49,581 nt of DNA from Myxococcota bacterium (GTDB taxonomy: Bacteria; Myxococcota_A; UBA796; JAFGLY01): NCBI GenBank assembly GCA_024276675.1, contig JAJRWT010000034.1, forward strand, positions 1-49,581, read 5' to 3'. Below are positions 9,949 to 19,015 of this stretch, in pieces (within the stretch, counting starts at the first letter, position 1; each line of letters begins with the position of its first letter). Under the pieces are notes generated by a model. That model saw only the letters and a list, made by a program, of their open reading frames with translations. It was not told where the DNA came from and ran no database searches. The translations under genes and the position numbers were made by a program.

Positions 9949-11418
9949 ATGCCCCCCGAAAACACCGAAAACAAGTCCACAGCCAATCCCGCCACGTCCC
10001 CCTGGGGATCCGCCGAGACCATTCGCGAAACCACCGGGCGTTGCAACACCTGCCTGGCGGAGGTACCTGCTCGCGTCGTCATCCGCGACGGCGAAGCTCG
10101 CCTGGAAAAAAACTGTCCCCGGCACGACATCACCTGGGAGCTGCTCTCACGAGACGCCGACTATTGGCAAGACCTGGATCGTTTCTACTTCCAGGTCTTG
10201 AAAGACCCTCTCCCACAGCGGGATTTCCTCGTAAGAATGACCGAGACCTGCAACCTGGACTGCCCCATCTGCCTGGCCAAGGCCAACACCGAAGACACCC
10301 CTGACATGGACCTCTCGGGGCTGGAAAACCTCCTCTCCAGCCGCAGGCGCATCAAGGTGGACCTCATGGCAGCCGAGCCCACCATCAGAAAGGACCTGGA
10401 TCAATGGATCCGTAAGGTCAAGTCTGCCGGGCACATATGCGCCCTGCACACCAACGGCATCAAGCTCTCCAACCTCGAATACGCCAGGAGTATAAAGGAA
10501 TCCGGCGTGGACGAGGTCTTCCTCCAGTTCGACGGCTTCGACGACGACGCCATCGAGGTTCTCCGAGGCAAGCGCCTCCTTGACGTCAAGCTCAAGGCTC
10601 TGGCCAACCTGCGCGAAGTGGGGCTGGCAACCAGTCTCATCGTGGTCATCGCCGGCAACCTCAACGAAGACCAGGTGGGCAAGACCTTCCGTTTCGCCCT
10701 GCAGCCCGAAAACGACCACATTCGCGAGGTCTTCTGGCTGGGACTCCGAGTGCTGGGCAGTACCCGTGATGCCGTGCTCAAGTCCGGCAGCCCCCTGGCG
10801 CAGATGTCCCTCATGCCAGACCAGACGCTGGAGCTGCTCTGCCAGCAGGAACCCGACATCCATCGCGACGACATCCGCGTGTTCAACAAGCTCTACTTTT
10901 CACTGCTGTCCACCTTCAAGGTCAAGAAGTGCCTCTACGTCCAGCACTACCTCGTCACCCGCGACGGCAAGGGCGGCTTCATCCCCTTCTCCAGGCTAGC
11001 CAACCTGAAACGCCTGGAAAAAGCAGCCGAACGCTACGCCGCCACCCACAAGAAACACCCCTACCTCGCCAGGGCCCGCTTCCTGGCCTCGCTGACCCGC
11101 CACTCGGTCAACCCAAAGATGGTCCCCCTGCTCCTGGACTTCCTACAGCTCCAATTGCTCCTTCGCGTGGGAATGAACCTGGACGAAGTAAGCCGCCGTA
11201 CCATTTTGTTGGGTTTCATCACCGCCTGCGATCCCTACAACTTCGACGAGCAGGTGGCCGTCAACTGCGGCAAGGGTGAACTCTCCGTGGATGGTGGCTT
11301 CGTGGACAGCGGCGCCGTGGCCAATGTACGCCGGGAAGCCCGCTTCGACGACAGCGATCTGCGCCCCGGTCACCGCCACGAAAAGGCCCGGCACCCATCC
11401 ACTCCCCACCCGCTGTGA
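9949..11418 (+). CDS. Radical SAM protein, MJ0619/tetraether-synthase-like
   Basis: The 489-residue protein, from the ATG at 9949, has an N-terminal cysteine cluster (CNTC at 32-35, CPRHD from 56). The radical SAM cluster motif CNLDCPIC follows, with Cys101, Cys105 and Cys108. AAEPT at 141-145 replaces the usual GGEPT. HTNGIKL at about 167-173 fits the MJ0619 family, which includes archaeal tetraether lipid synthase Tes and bacterial relatives. The CPxxCGxC motif that normally precedes the main cluster is absent. The enzyme is probably cytosolic or membrane-peripheral and its substrate is unknown; lipids are one option. An in-frame start at 9670 is possible but its extra 93 residues look non-coding. 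The 294 bp before the gene hold nothing recognisable. Confidence 0.82.
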   Translation: MPPENTENKSTANPATSPWGSAETIRETTGRCNTCLAEVPARVVIRDGEARLEKNCPRHDITWELLSRDADYWQDLDRFYFQVLKDPLPQRDFLVRMTETCNLDCPICLAKANTEDTPDMDLSGLENLLSSRRRIKVDLMAAEPTIRKDLDQWIRKVKSAGHICALHTNGIKLSNLEYARSIKESGVDEVFLQFDGFDDDAIEVLRGKRLLDVKLKALANLREVGLATSLIVVIAGNLNEDQVGKTFRFALQPENDHIREVFWLGLRVLGSTRDAVLKSGSPLAQMSLMPDQTLELLCQQEPDIHRDDIRVFNKLYFSLLSTFKVKKCLYVQHYLVTRDGKGGFIPFSRLANLKRLEKAAERYAATHKKHPYLARARFLASLTRHSVNPKMVPLLLDFLQLQLLLRVGMNLDEVSRRTILLGFITACDPYNFDEQVAVNCGKGELSVDGGFVDSGAVANVRREARFDDSDLRPGHRHEKARHPSTPHPL

Positions 11419-11457
11419 TCGGCCAGACGACAGGCACCCGCCCCGTGCCACGCCACA

Positions 11458-12390
11458 TCAGGACACGATGAAGCGCACACGCGGACCTGCTCGCAGCACC
11501 AGCACCTGCCCGCCGTGATGAAAGTCGCCGTCTACCATGTAGTCCAATGGACAGTTGGCTTCTATTCGCATTTCGTGCGCCAACTGGTCGAAGATGGCGG
11601 GGTTTTTCGTGGGCAGACCACGGTAGAACCTGTACAGCTCCGCCACCACGGCCCCGGGTGGGCAATTGAAGCCAAGGCAGTGGACCTTGCCAGGGTTGTC
11701 GGGAGCGGCCCAGAAAGGCCGGAAACCGAAGCCGAGATCGTCGACCGTGCCTGCCGCCAGGGCGATGTAGTCAACAGCGGGCCAGGTTTCGCCGTCCAGG
11801 CTCACCTGGGCTTCCAGGGGGCGTAGAAGCCTCTTTACCAGTGAACCACCCACCATGGCCGAGGACAGGGAACGGCCCAGCAGGGCCATGGCGCTGGCGG
11901 GAGATGGATCCCGGGCTTCGTAGTAGAGAGCGAGAAAGTTACTTATAAAGCCGTTCCCGAACATGAAACCGTAGTGGCGGCCATCTACACATAGCAGGTT
12001 GCGCTCCGCCAGTTGGAAGGGCTTGCCCTCGTGATACTTGCTCACCACCCGGTCCAGCAATTCCGACGGTTTCCCCTTGATCCCCAGGCCATGGGCCACC
12101 GTGTTCATGGTGCCCCCACGCAGCAGGGCAAGCATGGGTAGTGGCCGTTGGCCGTAAACCGCGGCAAAGGCCGAAAGCACCACGTGCCCGGTGCCATCGC
12201 CCCCGTTGATGCATAGCACGTCGATGTCGCGCTCCATGAAGCGCCTGGCGACGTCTTCCATTCCCGCTCGATCCCTGGGCTGCGCCAGCCTGTCCCTGTC
12301 GCCCAGAATGTAGGCCAAACGTTCCACCAGGTGGGGCTGACGCCGGTTTCTTCGGCTGTGGGGATTGGTGACCACTCCGATACCGCCCAT
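11458..12390 (-). CDS. Diacylglycerol-kinase-family lipid kinase (YegS/DagK type)
   Basis: This 310-residue protein belongs to the family that phosphorylates diacylglycerol, sphingoid bases or related lipids at the membrane. The ATP-binding motif GGDGT lies at 63-67. RGGTMNTVAHGLG follows at 91-103, where other members have GTxNDxAR, and a C-terminal beta domain ends DYMVDGDFHHGGQVLVLRAG. No transmembrane segment is seen, as is usual. It is the last gene of a minus-strand RHS-PEGA-kinase run, 18 bp after the PEGA gene, and it faces the radical SAM gene across a 39-bp gap. The exact lipid substrate cannot be inferred. Confidence 0.88.
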   Translation of the reverse strand: MGGIGVVTNPHSRRNRRQPHLVERLAYILGDRDRLAQPRDRAGMEDVARRFMERDIDVLCINGGDGTGHVVLSAFAAVYGQRPLPMLALLRGGTMNTVAHGLGIKGKPSELLDRVVSKYHEGKPFQLAERNLLCVDGRHYGFMFGNGFISNFLALYYEARDPSPASAMALLGRSLSSAMVGGSLVKRLLRPLEAQVSLDGETWPAVDYIALAAGTVDDLGFGFRPFWAAPDNPGKVHCLGFNCPPGAVVAELYRFYRGLPTKNPAIFDQLAHEMRIEANCPLDYMVDGDFHHGGQVLVLRAGPRVRFIVS

Positions 12391-12408
12391 GAAGCCACTC
12401 CGGGAGAT

Positions 12409-12783
12409 TCAATCCAGTTCTTCCGGATCCCAGGTACCCACGGGCCCATGATGCGGAATGAGCACCACCTCGTGGACAGCTCCCGGAACCAGGGCGAAAG
12501 CTCGTCGCCACCTCAGGCAAAGCAGCTCCGACAATCTGCGAAGAGGCCGCCTGTCGGGGGCCAGGTTGATCCTCATGCCGCGATACCCGGGCAGGGTGAC
12601 CAAGGCCGTGGGGTGGGTAAGTGGAATGCTCCACAGCGTAAGTTCAACCGGGGTTCTCCCCAGCACTTCCGCTCCCATCCTGACCTTCGCTCCCGCGGGG
12701 GCGGAGGTGATGACCACCCGGTGGGCACAGCCGCCGGAAAACACGATGAGCAACAGCAGCAAACCCCCAACGGCCACCAGCAT
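12409..12783 (-). CDS. PEGA-domain lipoprotein
   Basis: The 124-residue protein from the ATG at 12783 starts MLVAVGGLLLLLIVFSGGC, a lipoprotein signal with Cys19. A PEGA-like surface domain follows: VVITSAPAGAKVRMG, GRTPVEL and VTLPGYR. PEGA domains are beta-rich modules of bacterial surface proteins. The signal lacks an N-terminal positive charge, and the frame stays open upstream into an Arg-rich stretch without a good start codon, so a longer start is possible. It lies between the RHS protein and the lipid kinase on the same strand. No enzymatic role is seen. Confidence 0.7.
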   Translation of the reverse strand: MLVAVGGLLLLLIVFSGGCAHRVVITSAPAGAKVRMGAEVLGRTPVELTLWSIPLTHPTALVTLPGYRGMRINLAPDRRPLRRLSELLCLRWRRAFALVPGAVHEVVLIPHHGPVGTWDPEELD

Positions 12784-12832
12784 GGCGGATGGGCGGGGTG
12801 GGCGGCCAAGGGAGCGACTACCACGTAGACCT

Positions 12833-14500
12833 TCAATAGCGACCCGCGGCGGGTTCAAGCATGGCAAGCACATCTTGAAGATCCTCGTAGAAACGCTTCT
12901 TGTTGGAGGGGGTTCCGGCCATTTCGCTGCCAACCAGTTCGCCGGTGACCCCATATTCAAGGTCAAGGTATGAGCCCTTCTTGCCACTGATACGCACCGG
13001 CCTCCCGTCGGGGTCGTAGGTGAAGTCATAACGCCCACCGCGGGAGTCCTTTATGCGGTTTACCTTGCCGTTGTCGCCGTAGACGAACTCCAGGATTCTG
13101 CCGTCGGAGGTTTCGACGCGGACGACCCGTGCGGCATCGTCGTAGCTGTACTCGTAACGACGCCCATCCGAGTAGCTGGCCTGGACGACCAGGTTGAGCT
13201 GGGGATGATAGCTGTACTGCGCGGAGAGCCCCGAGGAGCGGGTGACTCCCACCAGGCGTGCCCTGTTGTCGTATTCGTACCAGGTGGTATTTCCGTCGGA
13301 GTACCGGATTTCCAGCGGCTGGTCGCAGCAGGCGGAGTACGTGGTGCGGGTGGTGCTGCCATCGGGTTCGGTGACCACCGTGACCCGCGATTCCTGGTCG
13401 AACTCGTGTCTTGCCACGCTGCCATCGGGCGATGTCACCGTGCATACGTAGTGCTGCCCAGCTTCGTCCAGGACCTCCCAGACATAGCCGGTGACTTCTT
13501 CGCCCACCTTGATTGCCGTGGCCCAGTCCTTTTCCTGGTCGTAACGCACCTGTACTCCGCTGCCGTCGGGAGCACGCATGGCCACCAGGTTGTGTTCCTC
13601 GTCGTAGGCGTAGGCCATGGCCCTGCTGCCGGGCCCCTGGACACGGGAGAGGTTACCTTCGGAATCGTAGGTGAAGGTGACGACGCGGCCCTCGGTGTCA
13701 CGTAGTTTTTCCACACGGTTCTGCTTGTCGTATGTGAGCGTGAAGCTTCCTCCACTGGTGTGAGCCACCTTGGACAAGCGGTGCTCCCGGTCATAGTCCA
13801 GCCGCAAGCCCTGCCCGGTGGGATCCACCTGGCGCACCAGGCGCCCTTCGGCGTTGAACTGTTCCACGAAGCCATCGGATCGCCGCCGTTCGTAGGTATC
13901 TCCTTTCTTGAACATGGATTCCATGCCACGATCATAGGAGATATACTCACCGTCCACCGGCTCCACCCATGCCTGGCTGTAGAGCCAGGTGACCTGTTCC
14001 CGCTGGCTGGCATCGTCGAGCCATGTGCGCTCCAAGTCCGTGTAGAAACTGTCATCGCGCTGGGCGCCGTGGGCAATGTCGTCGTCTCGCCGGGCCTGAA
14101 CCAGCCGACGGACGAAAGCAGCGGTGATCTCGCTCCAGGGCCGACCATCGAGGGTGTAACGTAGCACGAATCCATCGGAGTCCACCAGGATCAGCGAGCC
14201 ATCGGCGTGTATCCTGATGGAGACATCGAAGGGAGTGGACCAACCGTAGCCCAACAGACCGTCATCGTTGGAACGACTGTTGTACGTTCGCACCATCTCC
14301 AGGGCCGCACCGGGCTTCTGGACCCTGAGGTCGGTCTGGACCAGGTAGAAGTTGGCGTTTCTGATGTTGATTTCCTGGGCTGCCGCCGAGGGGCTCCAGA
14401 GTATTAGCAGCGACACGAGCAGCAACAGCAGGCATGGTGCTGGGATTGGCAAGACCTGCCCGGTCGTCGTGGATGGAACTCGTGGAATGGTACTGGTCAC
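12833..14500 (-). CDS. Short exported RHS/YD-repeat protein without toxin tail
   Basis: The start is the GTG at 14500, preceded by AGGAGG with a good spacer, giving 555 aa. A signal peptide ends near SPSAAAQ. A DUF6531-like N-terminal module (EMVRTYNSRSNDDGLLGYGW) follows, then many YD repeats of the form EFVYGDNGKVNRIKDSRGG and YDREHRLSKVAHTSGG. RHS proteins normally form a shell around a C-terminal toxin after a hyperconserved core motif. Here the chain stops about 30 residues after the last repeat with no core motif and no toxin domain. It is probably a periplasmic or surface carbohydrate-binding or structural RHS. It heads the RHS-PEGA-kinase run. Confidence 0.8.
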   Translation of the reverse strand: MTSTIPRVPSTTTGQVLPIPAPCLLLLLVSLLILWSPSAAAQEINIRNANFYLVQTDLRVQKPGAALEMVRTYNSRSNDDGLLGYGWSTPFDVSIRIHADGSLILVDSDGFVLRYTLDGRPWSEITAAFVRRLVQARRDDDIAHGAQRDDSFYTDLERTWLDDASQREQVTWLYSQAWVEPVDGEYISYDRGMESMFKKGDTYERRRSDGFVEQFNAEGRLVRQVDPTGQGLRLDYDREHRLSKVAHTSGGSFTLTYDKQNRVEKLRDTEGRVVTFTYDSEGNLSRVQGPGSRAMAYAYDEEHNLVAMRAPDGSGVQVRYDQEKDWATAIKVGEEVTGYVWEVLDEAGQHYVCTVTSPDGSVARHEFDQESRVTVVTEPDGSTTRTTYSACCDQPLEIRYSDGNTTWYEYDNRARLVGVTRSSGLSAQYSYHPQLNLVVQASYSDGRRYEYSYDDAARVVRVETSDGRILEFVYGDNGKVNRIKDSRGGRYDFTYDPDGRPVRISGKKGSYLDLEYGVTGELVGSEMAGTPSNKKRFYEDLQDVLAMLEPAAGRY

Positions 14501-14730
14501 GGGTCCTCCTGGAAAAGCTGGCGAAAAAAAACACGGAAGCGACTGGTGGCGGCATCCGAATGGAAGAGTCTGCCTCGGGCGCCAGGCTGCCCGGAGCCCG
14601 GAGCGCACCTTCCAGGCCGGCACACGAACCGCGCACATGTTTTCAACAAGGGATAGTATCGCGATATCATGATCAGGGCAGAAATCAGCCCCGTGACGAC
14701 AACCGGATATCTCAGGGGAGCGCAGGAGCC

Positions 14731-15162
14731 ATGTTTCGATCCATGAAAACCATCCTCGCACTTGCACTGGGGGCCACATCGGCCTGTCTTCCCAGCGCCA
14801 CCGCTCCCTACCAGGAACACCGCGAGGTGGCCTGGCTCACCGAGAGCGCCGAAGCCTACTGGTCAGCCATGCGCTGGAGCCAGTTCACCGAAGCGGCAAT
14901 CGTAATAGAAGACATGGACAAGCGGGTGGAGTTCCTGGAGCATACGCAGTCCCAGAGCACCTTCAAGGTCTCGGATTCATCCATCCTGGACGTGGAAGTG
15001 ACGGACACCCTCCCGCCCGAGGATCTTCCTCGGCTCCGGGAGGGCAAGGTGCTGGTGCAGGTGAATGGCTACCAGATCCCTGACATGGTCCTCAAGACCG
15101 ACATCACCGTCCAGCAATGGTACCGTACCCAGAAGGGCTGGTTTCTGGACTGGGAGCCCTGA
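14731..15162 (+). CDS. Small hypothetical lipoprotein
   Basis: The 143-residue protein starts at an ATG behind a GCAGGAG ribosome site. It begins MFRSMKTILALALGATSAC, a lipoprotein signal with Cys19; an inner ATG at 14743 is an alternative start. The mature part is about 125 residues of mixed alpha/beta character (EAYWSAMRWSQFTEAA, then VQQWYRTQKGWFLDWEP at the end). This helix-then-sheet layout is reminiscent of NTF2-like folds, but I cannot assign a family. It is divergent from the RHS gene across 230 bp containing the palindrome TATCGCGATA at 14657-14666. Confidence 0.65.
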   Translation: MFRSMKTILALALGATSACLPSATAPYQEHREVAWLTESAEAYWSAMRWSQFTEAAIVIEDMDKRVEFLEHTQSQSTFKVSDSSILDVEVTDTLPPEDLPRLREGKVLVQVNGYQIPDMVLKTDITVQQWYRTQKGWFLDWEP

Positions 15163-15163
15163 C

Positions 15164-15187
15164 GGTTTCCACTCTCCCAGTGGAACC
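15164..15187 (+). terminator. Hairpin just after the small lipoprotein gene
   Basis: GGTTTCCACT pairs with AGTGGAACC around a CTCCC loop, two bases after the stop. There is no clear T-tract, so an intrinsic terminator is only possible. The rest of the gap to 15411 shows GC-rich dyads and no gene. Confidence 0.4.
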
Positions 15188-15411
15188 GAACCTGAACCGC
15201 ACGATCATCTACTCAATAATGGATGTACCAAGGTCCTCCGTGCTCTCCATCGGGTGCGTAATGGACCCATCACTGGCTTCGTTCGCCTGGGATGCCAGCT
15301 TCCCGCGCAGAACCACCGGCATCTGGTGCCTGCCGCGGCGCGGCTGCGCCGTGCAGGGACGGTGCGAAAAAGCGAGGCATTCGCAGGAGCGCCACCTGGC
15401 ATCCCGCGGTT

Positions 15412-17475
15412 TCAGAAGCCCGCTATGTCGAACAGGTAGACGATCCCGGTGCGATCATCGTGTTTGAAGGAAGCCACCAGGATGTCCGTAAAGCCGTCGT
15501 CAAAGACGTCGCCGGCTGTGGCAAGGGCGGTTCCGGCCTCGTCGCCGTGGGCCTCTCCAATGATCTGGGCCTCCGCCCCGCCGACATTCACCCTCCCGGT
15601 CAGAGGCCCCAGCAGCAAGTACACCGTGCCTCCTCCGTCGAAACCGTAGGAACTCTCGTATGCACCCACGAGAACGTCGGCAAAACCATCCGCGTCGACA
15701 TCACCAGCCGAGGAGACGGAGCGTCCCAGCATCTCCAACGCAGCGTTGTTGAATATCCTGGCGTCCGCATCCGTGGATTCTATTTCGCCGCTGGGTGCCC
15801 CAAACAGCAGGTAGGCCGCTCCGGACAGGCTGCCGTGACCGTCGGCTCCTATGATAATGTCCGCAAGCCCATCTCCGTTCACATCTCCGGCGTCGGCCAC
15901 GGATTTGCCCAGCATGTCGGCGTCGTCTTCACCGTAGATCTTGGCATCGGCATCCTCCAGGTCCAACATGCCCGTCACCGGGCCCGTTACGACATAGGCC
16001 GCCCCCGCCCAGGACCTGCCGTGGGGATCCTGGTCCGGGGCACCGATGAGCAGGTCGGCGAAGCCGTCGCCATCCAGATCCCCCGCCGTCGAGATTGTAT
16101 CGCCCGCGTGGTCGTAGTCTTCCTCGCCAAAGAGTTTGGCATCCGCACCCCACAAGCCGAGATCCCCCGAGATAGGCCCCCGCACCAGGTAGACCGCACC
16201 GGAGTTCTCTCCACCGGAGTCGTCGTAGTCCGCCCCCACGATGATGTCAGAGAAGCCGTCTCCGTCCACGTCTCCAGCGTTGCTGACCGCGCAACCTGCG
16301 CTGTCTCCGCTGGCCTCTCCTCTCAGCCTGAAATCTGCTTCTGCCAGGGACATGGACTCCGTCACGGGACCGAAGAAGCCATAGACCGCGCCGGCGTCAT
16401 CTCCCCCGGAATCGTTCCCCACGGCGGCTATGACCAGGTCCGAGAAGCCGTCGGCGTCCATGTCGCCGGCACCGGAGACGGAAACGCCAGCGGAGTCGCC
16501 AGGCCGTTCCCCCGTGAACCTGGCATCGGCGTAGGAGAGGTCCATGTGGCCGCTCACTGGCCCCAACAGCAGGTAGGCAGCACCGGCGTCGAGTCCGCCG
16601 GCATCGTTGTGGTATGCACCGACCAGTATGTCCGCGTAGCCGTCACCGTCCACATCGCCCGCTCCGGATACCGAAAAGCCCGCCCCGTCAGCCACGGACT
16701 CGCCTGACAGGATCGCTTCTGCACTGGTCACGTACATCGTACCCGAAGGCCAGCAGCCCACGCCATCGCAGTCGTCATCCAGTCCATTGCTGCATATTTC
16801 TTCCATCTCGATGTTGACAGCGGGGTCGTCGTCGTCGCAATCCGTACCGTCGAAGACGTATCCGCTCGGGACCAGGCAGGCTTCCAGCGGCGCCGAGGAA
16901 TCGCCGTAGCCGTCACCGTCCGCGTCCGGGTACCAGGTGAAATCGTCCAGCGCGTTCTCACCGTCGATGATGCCATCGCAGTCGTTGTCGATCCAGTCAC
17001 ACCATTCGTCGGCACCGGGGTTGATGGCCGCGTTTCCGTCATCACAGTCCTCGCCGCCGTAGGTCGAGGCGTCGTAGCCGTCCAGATCGGCGTCATAGTC
17101 GCTCCAGCCGTCACAGTCCGAGTCGACGCCGTCGTACCAGGTGTCCTCCGCGCCGCCGTATATGGATGGGTCGGCGTCATCGCAGTCGTCTCCGCCGAAG
17201 GTGTCGATGGTGTGGCCATCCCCATCTGCATCCCAGTCGTTCCTGCCATCGCAGTTGCTGTCCACACCATCGTACCAGGCGTCCTCTGCGCCGGGGTGGA
17301 TCTGCGAGTCGTAGTCGTTGCAGTCTTCCCAGGCAGAGTAGTGGTCGGCGTCCATGTCGTCGCTGGAGCCGGGATCCCCGCAGCCAGCCTGGAGCAGGCC
17401 GAACAGCAAGATGAGGGTCCAGACCCCAGGATGACCGGAACGAGCCCTGGTAATCCTTGGACCCACTGTTTGCAT
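15412..17475 (-). CDS. FG-GAP seven-repeat lipoprotein with MopE-like metal-binding repeats
   Basis: From the ATG at 17475 (687 aa) the signal sequence ends LLFGLLQAGC with Cys32. An ATG at 17511 would add 12 residues. Residues of about 40-270 hold five MopE-type units with DxDGDG and DCDD motifs plus a spaced DNDCDG or DSNCDG, predicted calcium- or metal-binding. Seven FG-GAP repeats follow, each like GDVDGDGYADILVGA with a calcium-loop DxDxDG. This matches one seven-bladed integrin-alpha-like propeller; the last repeat reads DVFDDGFTD and has a weakened loop. The protein is probably displayed on the cell surface for adhesion or matrix binding. Its paralogue is at 21978-23603. Confidence 0.85.
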   Translation of the reverse strand: MQTVGPRITRARSGHPGVWTLILLFGLLQAGCGDPGSSDDMDADHYSAWEDCNDYDSQIHPGAEDAWYDGVDSNCDGRNDWDADGDGHTIDTFGGDDCDDADPSIYGGAEDTWYDGVDSDCDGWSDYDADLDGYDASTYGGEDCDDGNAAINPGADEWCDWIDNDCDGIIDGENALDDFTWYPDADGDGYGDSSAPLEACLVPSGYVFDGTDCDDDDPAVNIEMEEICSNGLDDDCDGVGCWPSGTMYVTSAEAILSGESVADGAGFSVSGAGDVDGDGYADILVGAYHNDAGGLDAGAAYLLLGPVSGHMDLSYADARFTGERPGDSAGVSVSGAGDMDADGFSDLVIAAVGNDSGGDDAGAVYGFFGPVTESMSLAEADFRLRGEASGDSAGCAVSNAGDVDGDGFSDIIVGADYDDSGGENSGAVYLVRGPISGDLGLWGADAKLFGEEDYDHAGDTISTAGDLDGDGFADLLIGAPDQDPHGRSWAGAAYVVTGPVTGMLDLEDADAKIYGEDDADMLGKSVADAGDVNGDGLADIIIGADGHGSLSGAAYLLFGAPSGEIESTDADARIFNNAALEMLGRSVSSAGDVDADGFADVLVGAYESSYGFDGGGTVYLLLGPLTGRVNVGGAEAQIIGEAHGDEAGTALATAGDVFDDGFTDILVASFKHDDRTGIVYLFDIAGF

Positions 17476-17671
17476 CGATTCCGCTGGCTCCGCTGAAACT
17501 CCCTCGGGCATGATACCACGGACAGCAGGGTCTGGAGTCGAAAAAAAATGCCCAACACCCACCATGACTACATCGAAAGGGGCTTCCGGATCCCGGTGGA
17601 AGCTCGTGTCTTGCACTGGAAGTCCCCCACCTGCGTGGAGAAACAGGATATTCGGACGATGGAGGTGAAAC

Positions 17672-19015
17672 TTGCGTGCGAGCCGTATCCCCATCCTGTT
17701 CCTCTTACTGTGGATTCTCGCCGGTTGTGCCGCCAAACAAGTGTACTATGCGCCCGATGAAGCCTACGCCCGTGACCAGGCCTTCGACTACGACAAGGAA
17801 TATCCGGCAGCCGGTCTGCTGGAAGCCAGGGAGGCGCCGGCCCCTTCCCCCGGCACGAAGCGCAAGTCCGCCCGATCCCGCGCCGAGTCCGGGGTAGCAT
17901 CACCTGCTCCCGCATCTCCCTCCCAAGCGTTGGAACCCCTGGCCAGCGACGAACAGCCGGCAGCCTACTCCGAGCCCGACCGGGCAAGCGACGGGACCAC
18001 GGCGCAGCGCATGGTCCACTACGACGGCTGGGCCCGCCTGCGGGTCACCCGGGTGCAGGACCTGCTGGACCAGGTGGCGGCCCTGGCCCAGGAGCTGGGC
18101 GGCAAGGTGGAGAGCATGTTCGCCTCCACCATAATGGTGGCGGTGCCCGTGGATCAGTTCGAAAGCGCCTTCCAGCGCATCCGGGCCATGGGCGACCTGT
18201 TGGACGAGTCCATCACCGCCACGGACATCACCGAGGCCTTCACCTCCACCGAACTTCGTCTACGCACGGCCCAGGCCACTCGCACCCGGCTCCAGGAACT
18301 CCTGGCCCGGTCCGTCGATGAGCAGGAGAAGCTCGAGCTTTTGCGGGAGATCACTCGTCTCACCGAAGAGATCGATCTCCTGAAGAGCCAGGTGGAGTTC
18401 CTGGCCTCGTTGGCCAGCTTTTCACGGATCACCATAGAGGCCGTCCCACGCCAGGCCCTGGCCCAGGGGCCCCTACAGGAGGAACCCTGGGGCCTGGGCT
18501 GGATCCAGCACCTCTCTCCGTTTCGCCAGGACATCGTGGCCTCGGGCAAGCTGCTGAAGATGGAGGTGCCGGAAGGCTTCGTCGGGCTGGAGCCGAAGAA
18601 ACGCTACGTGGCCGAGAGCGCCGACGGTGCGGTCATACGCGGCGGCAGACTGCGCAACTCACCCCAGGGCGACACGGGCTTCTGGCTGACCGCCATCATG
18701 AGGCGCCTGGAGCCCGAGTTCACCGAAGCCAGGGTCGAGACCTGGGGTGACTACCAGGTGATCTCTCTGCTTCAGGGTGAGGACGATCCCTACGTGTACC
18801 AGGTGGCCGTGAGTGCACGGGACCGGTGGTTGAACCTCATCGAGATCTACTACCCGGGCACTGCACAACAGGACCGCCACGGAGCCGCGGTGCGCGCCGT
18901 GGTGGAGGCCGCTGGCGCCCAGGTCTCCCGCCTCTCCGCCACCTCCGACGCCACCTCCGACGCCACCTCCGACGCCACCTCCGACGCCACCTCCGACGAA
19001 GGGAGTGCAGGATGA
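17672..19015 (+). CDS. DUF4349 lipoprotein, first of a coupled pair
   Basis: The 447-residue protein starts at TTG behind a strong GGAGGTGA site. A lipoprotein signal ends at Cys19 (LLLWILAGC). A Pro/Ala/Ser-rich linker runs to about residue 110. The DUF4349 domain (about 112-265) has its VPVDQFESAFQRIRAMG segment, then a coiled-coil hairpin with EITRLTEEIDLLKSQVEFL. A further globular domain covers about 295-425. The C-terminus is a run of SDAT repeats. The function is unknown; family members are envelope proteins with a long helical hairpin. The stop overlaps the start of a paralogue by 4 bp (ATGA). Confidence 0.82.
   Translation: MRASRIPILFLLLWILAGCAAKQVYYAPDEAYARDQAFDYDKEYPAAGLLEAREAPAPSPGTKRKSARSRAESGVASPAPASPSQALEPLASDEQPAAYSEPDRASDGTTAQRMVHYDGWARLRVTRVQDLLDQVAALAQELGGKVESMFASTIMVAVPVDQFESAFQRIRAMGDLLDESITATDITEAFTSTELRLRTAQATRTRLQELLARSVDEQEKLELLREITRLTEEIDLLKSQVEFLASLASFSRITIEAVPRQALAQGPLQEEPWGLGWIQHLSPFRQDIVASGKLLKMEVPEGFVGLEPKKRYVAESADGAVIRGGRLRNSPQGDTGFWLTAIMRRLEPEFTEARVETWGDYQVISLLQGEDDPYVYQVAVSARDRWLNLIEIYYPGTAQQDRHGAAVRAVVEAAGAQVSRLSATSDATSDATSDATSDATSDEGSAG
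18938..18997. repeat. Five tandem copies of a 12-bp unit
   Basis: The unit GCCACCTCCGAC repeats five times without error. It encodes the (SDAT)n tail of the first DUF4349 protein, immediately before the overlapping start of the second. Being a multiple of three, it is length-variable without a frameshift. Confidence 0.95.

Noticed and set aside
9949..11418. Confident call as tetraether lipid synthase
   Set aside because: The CPxxCGxC motif is absent and GGEPT is altered, so only family-level similarity is claimed.
12833..14500. Polymorphic RHS toxin with immunity gene
   Set aside because: No hyperconserved core motif or toxin domain; the next gene is a PEGA lipoprotein, not an immunity-type protein.
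15292..16707. Plus-strand open frame opposite the FG-GAP gene
   Set aside because: The opposite strand encodes seven regular FG-GAP repeats; this frame only echoes their periodicity.
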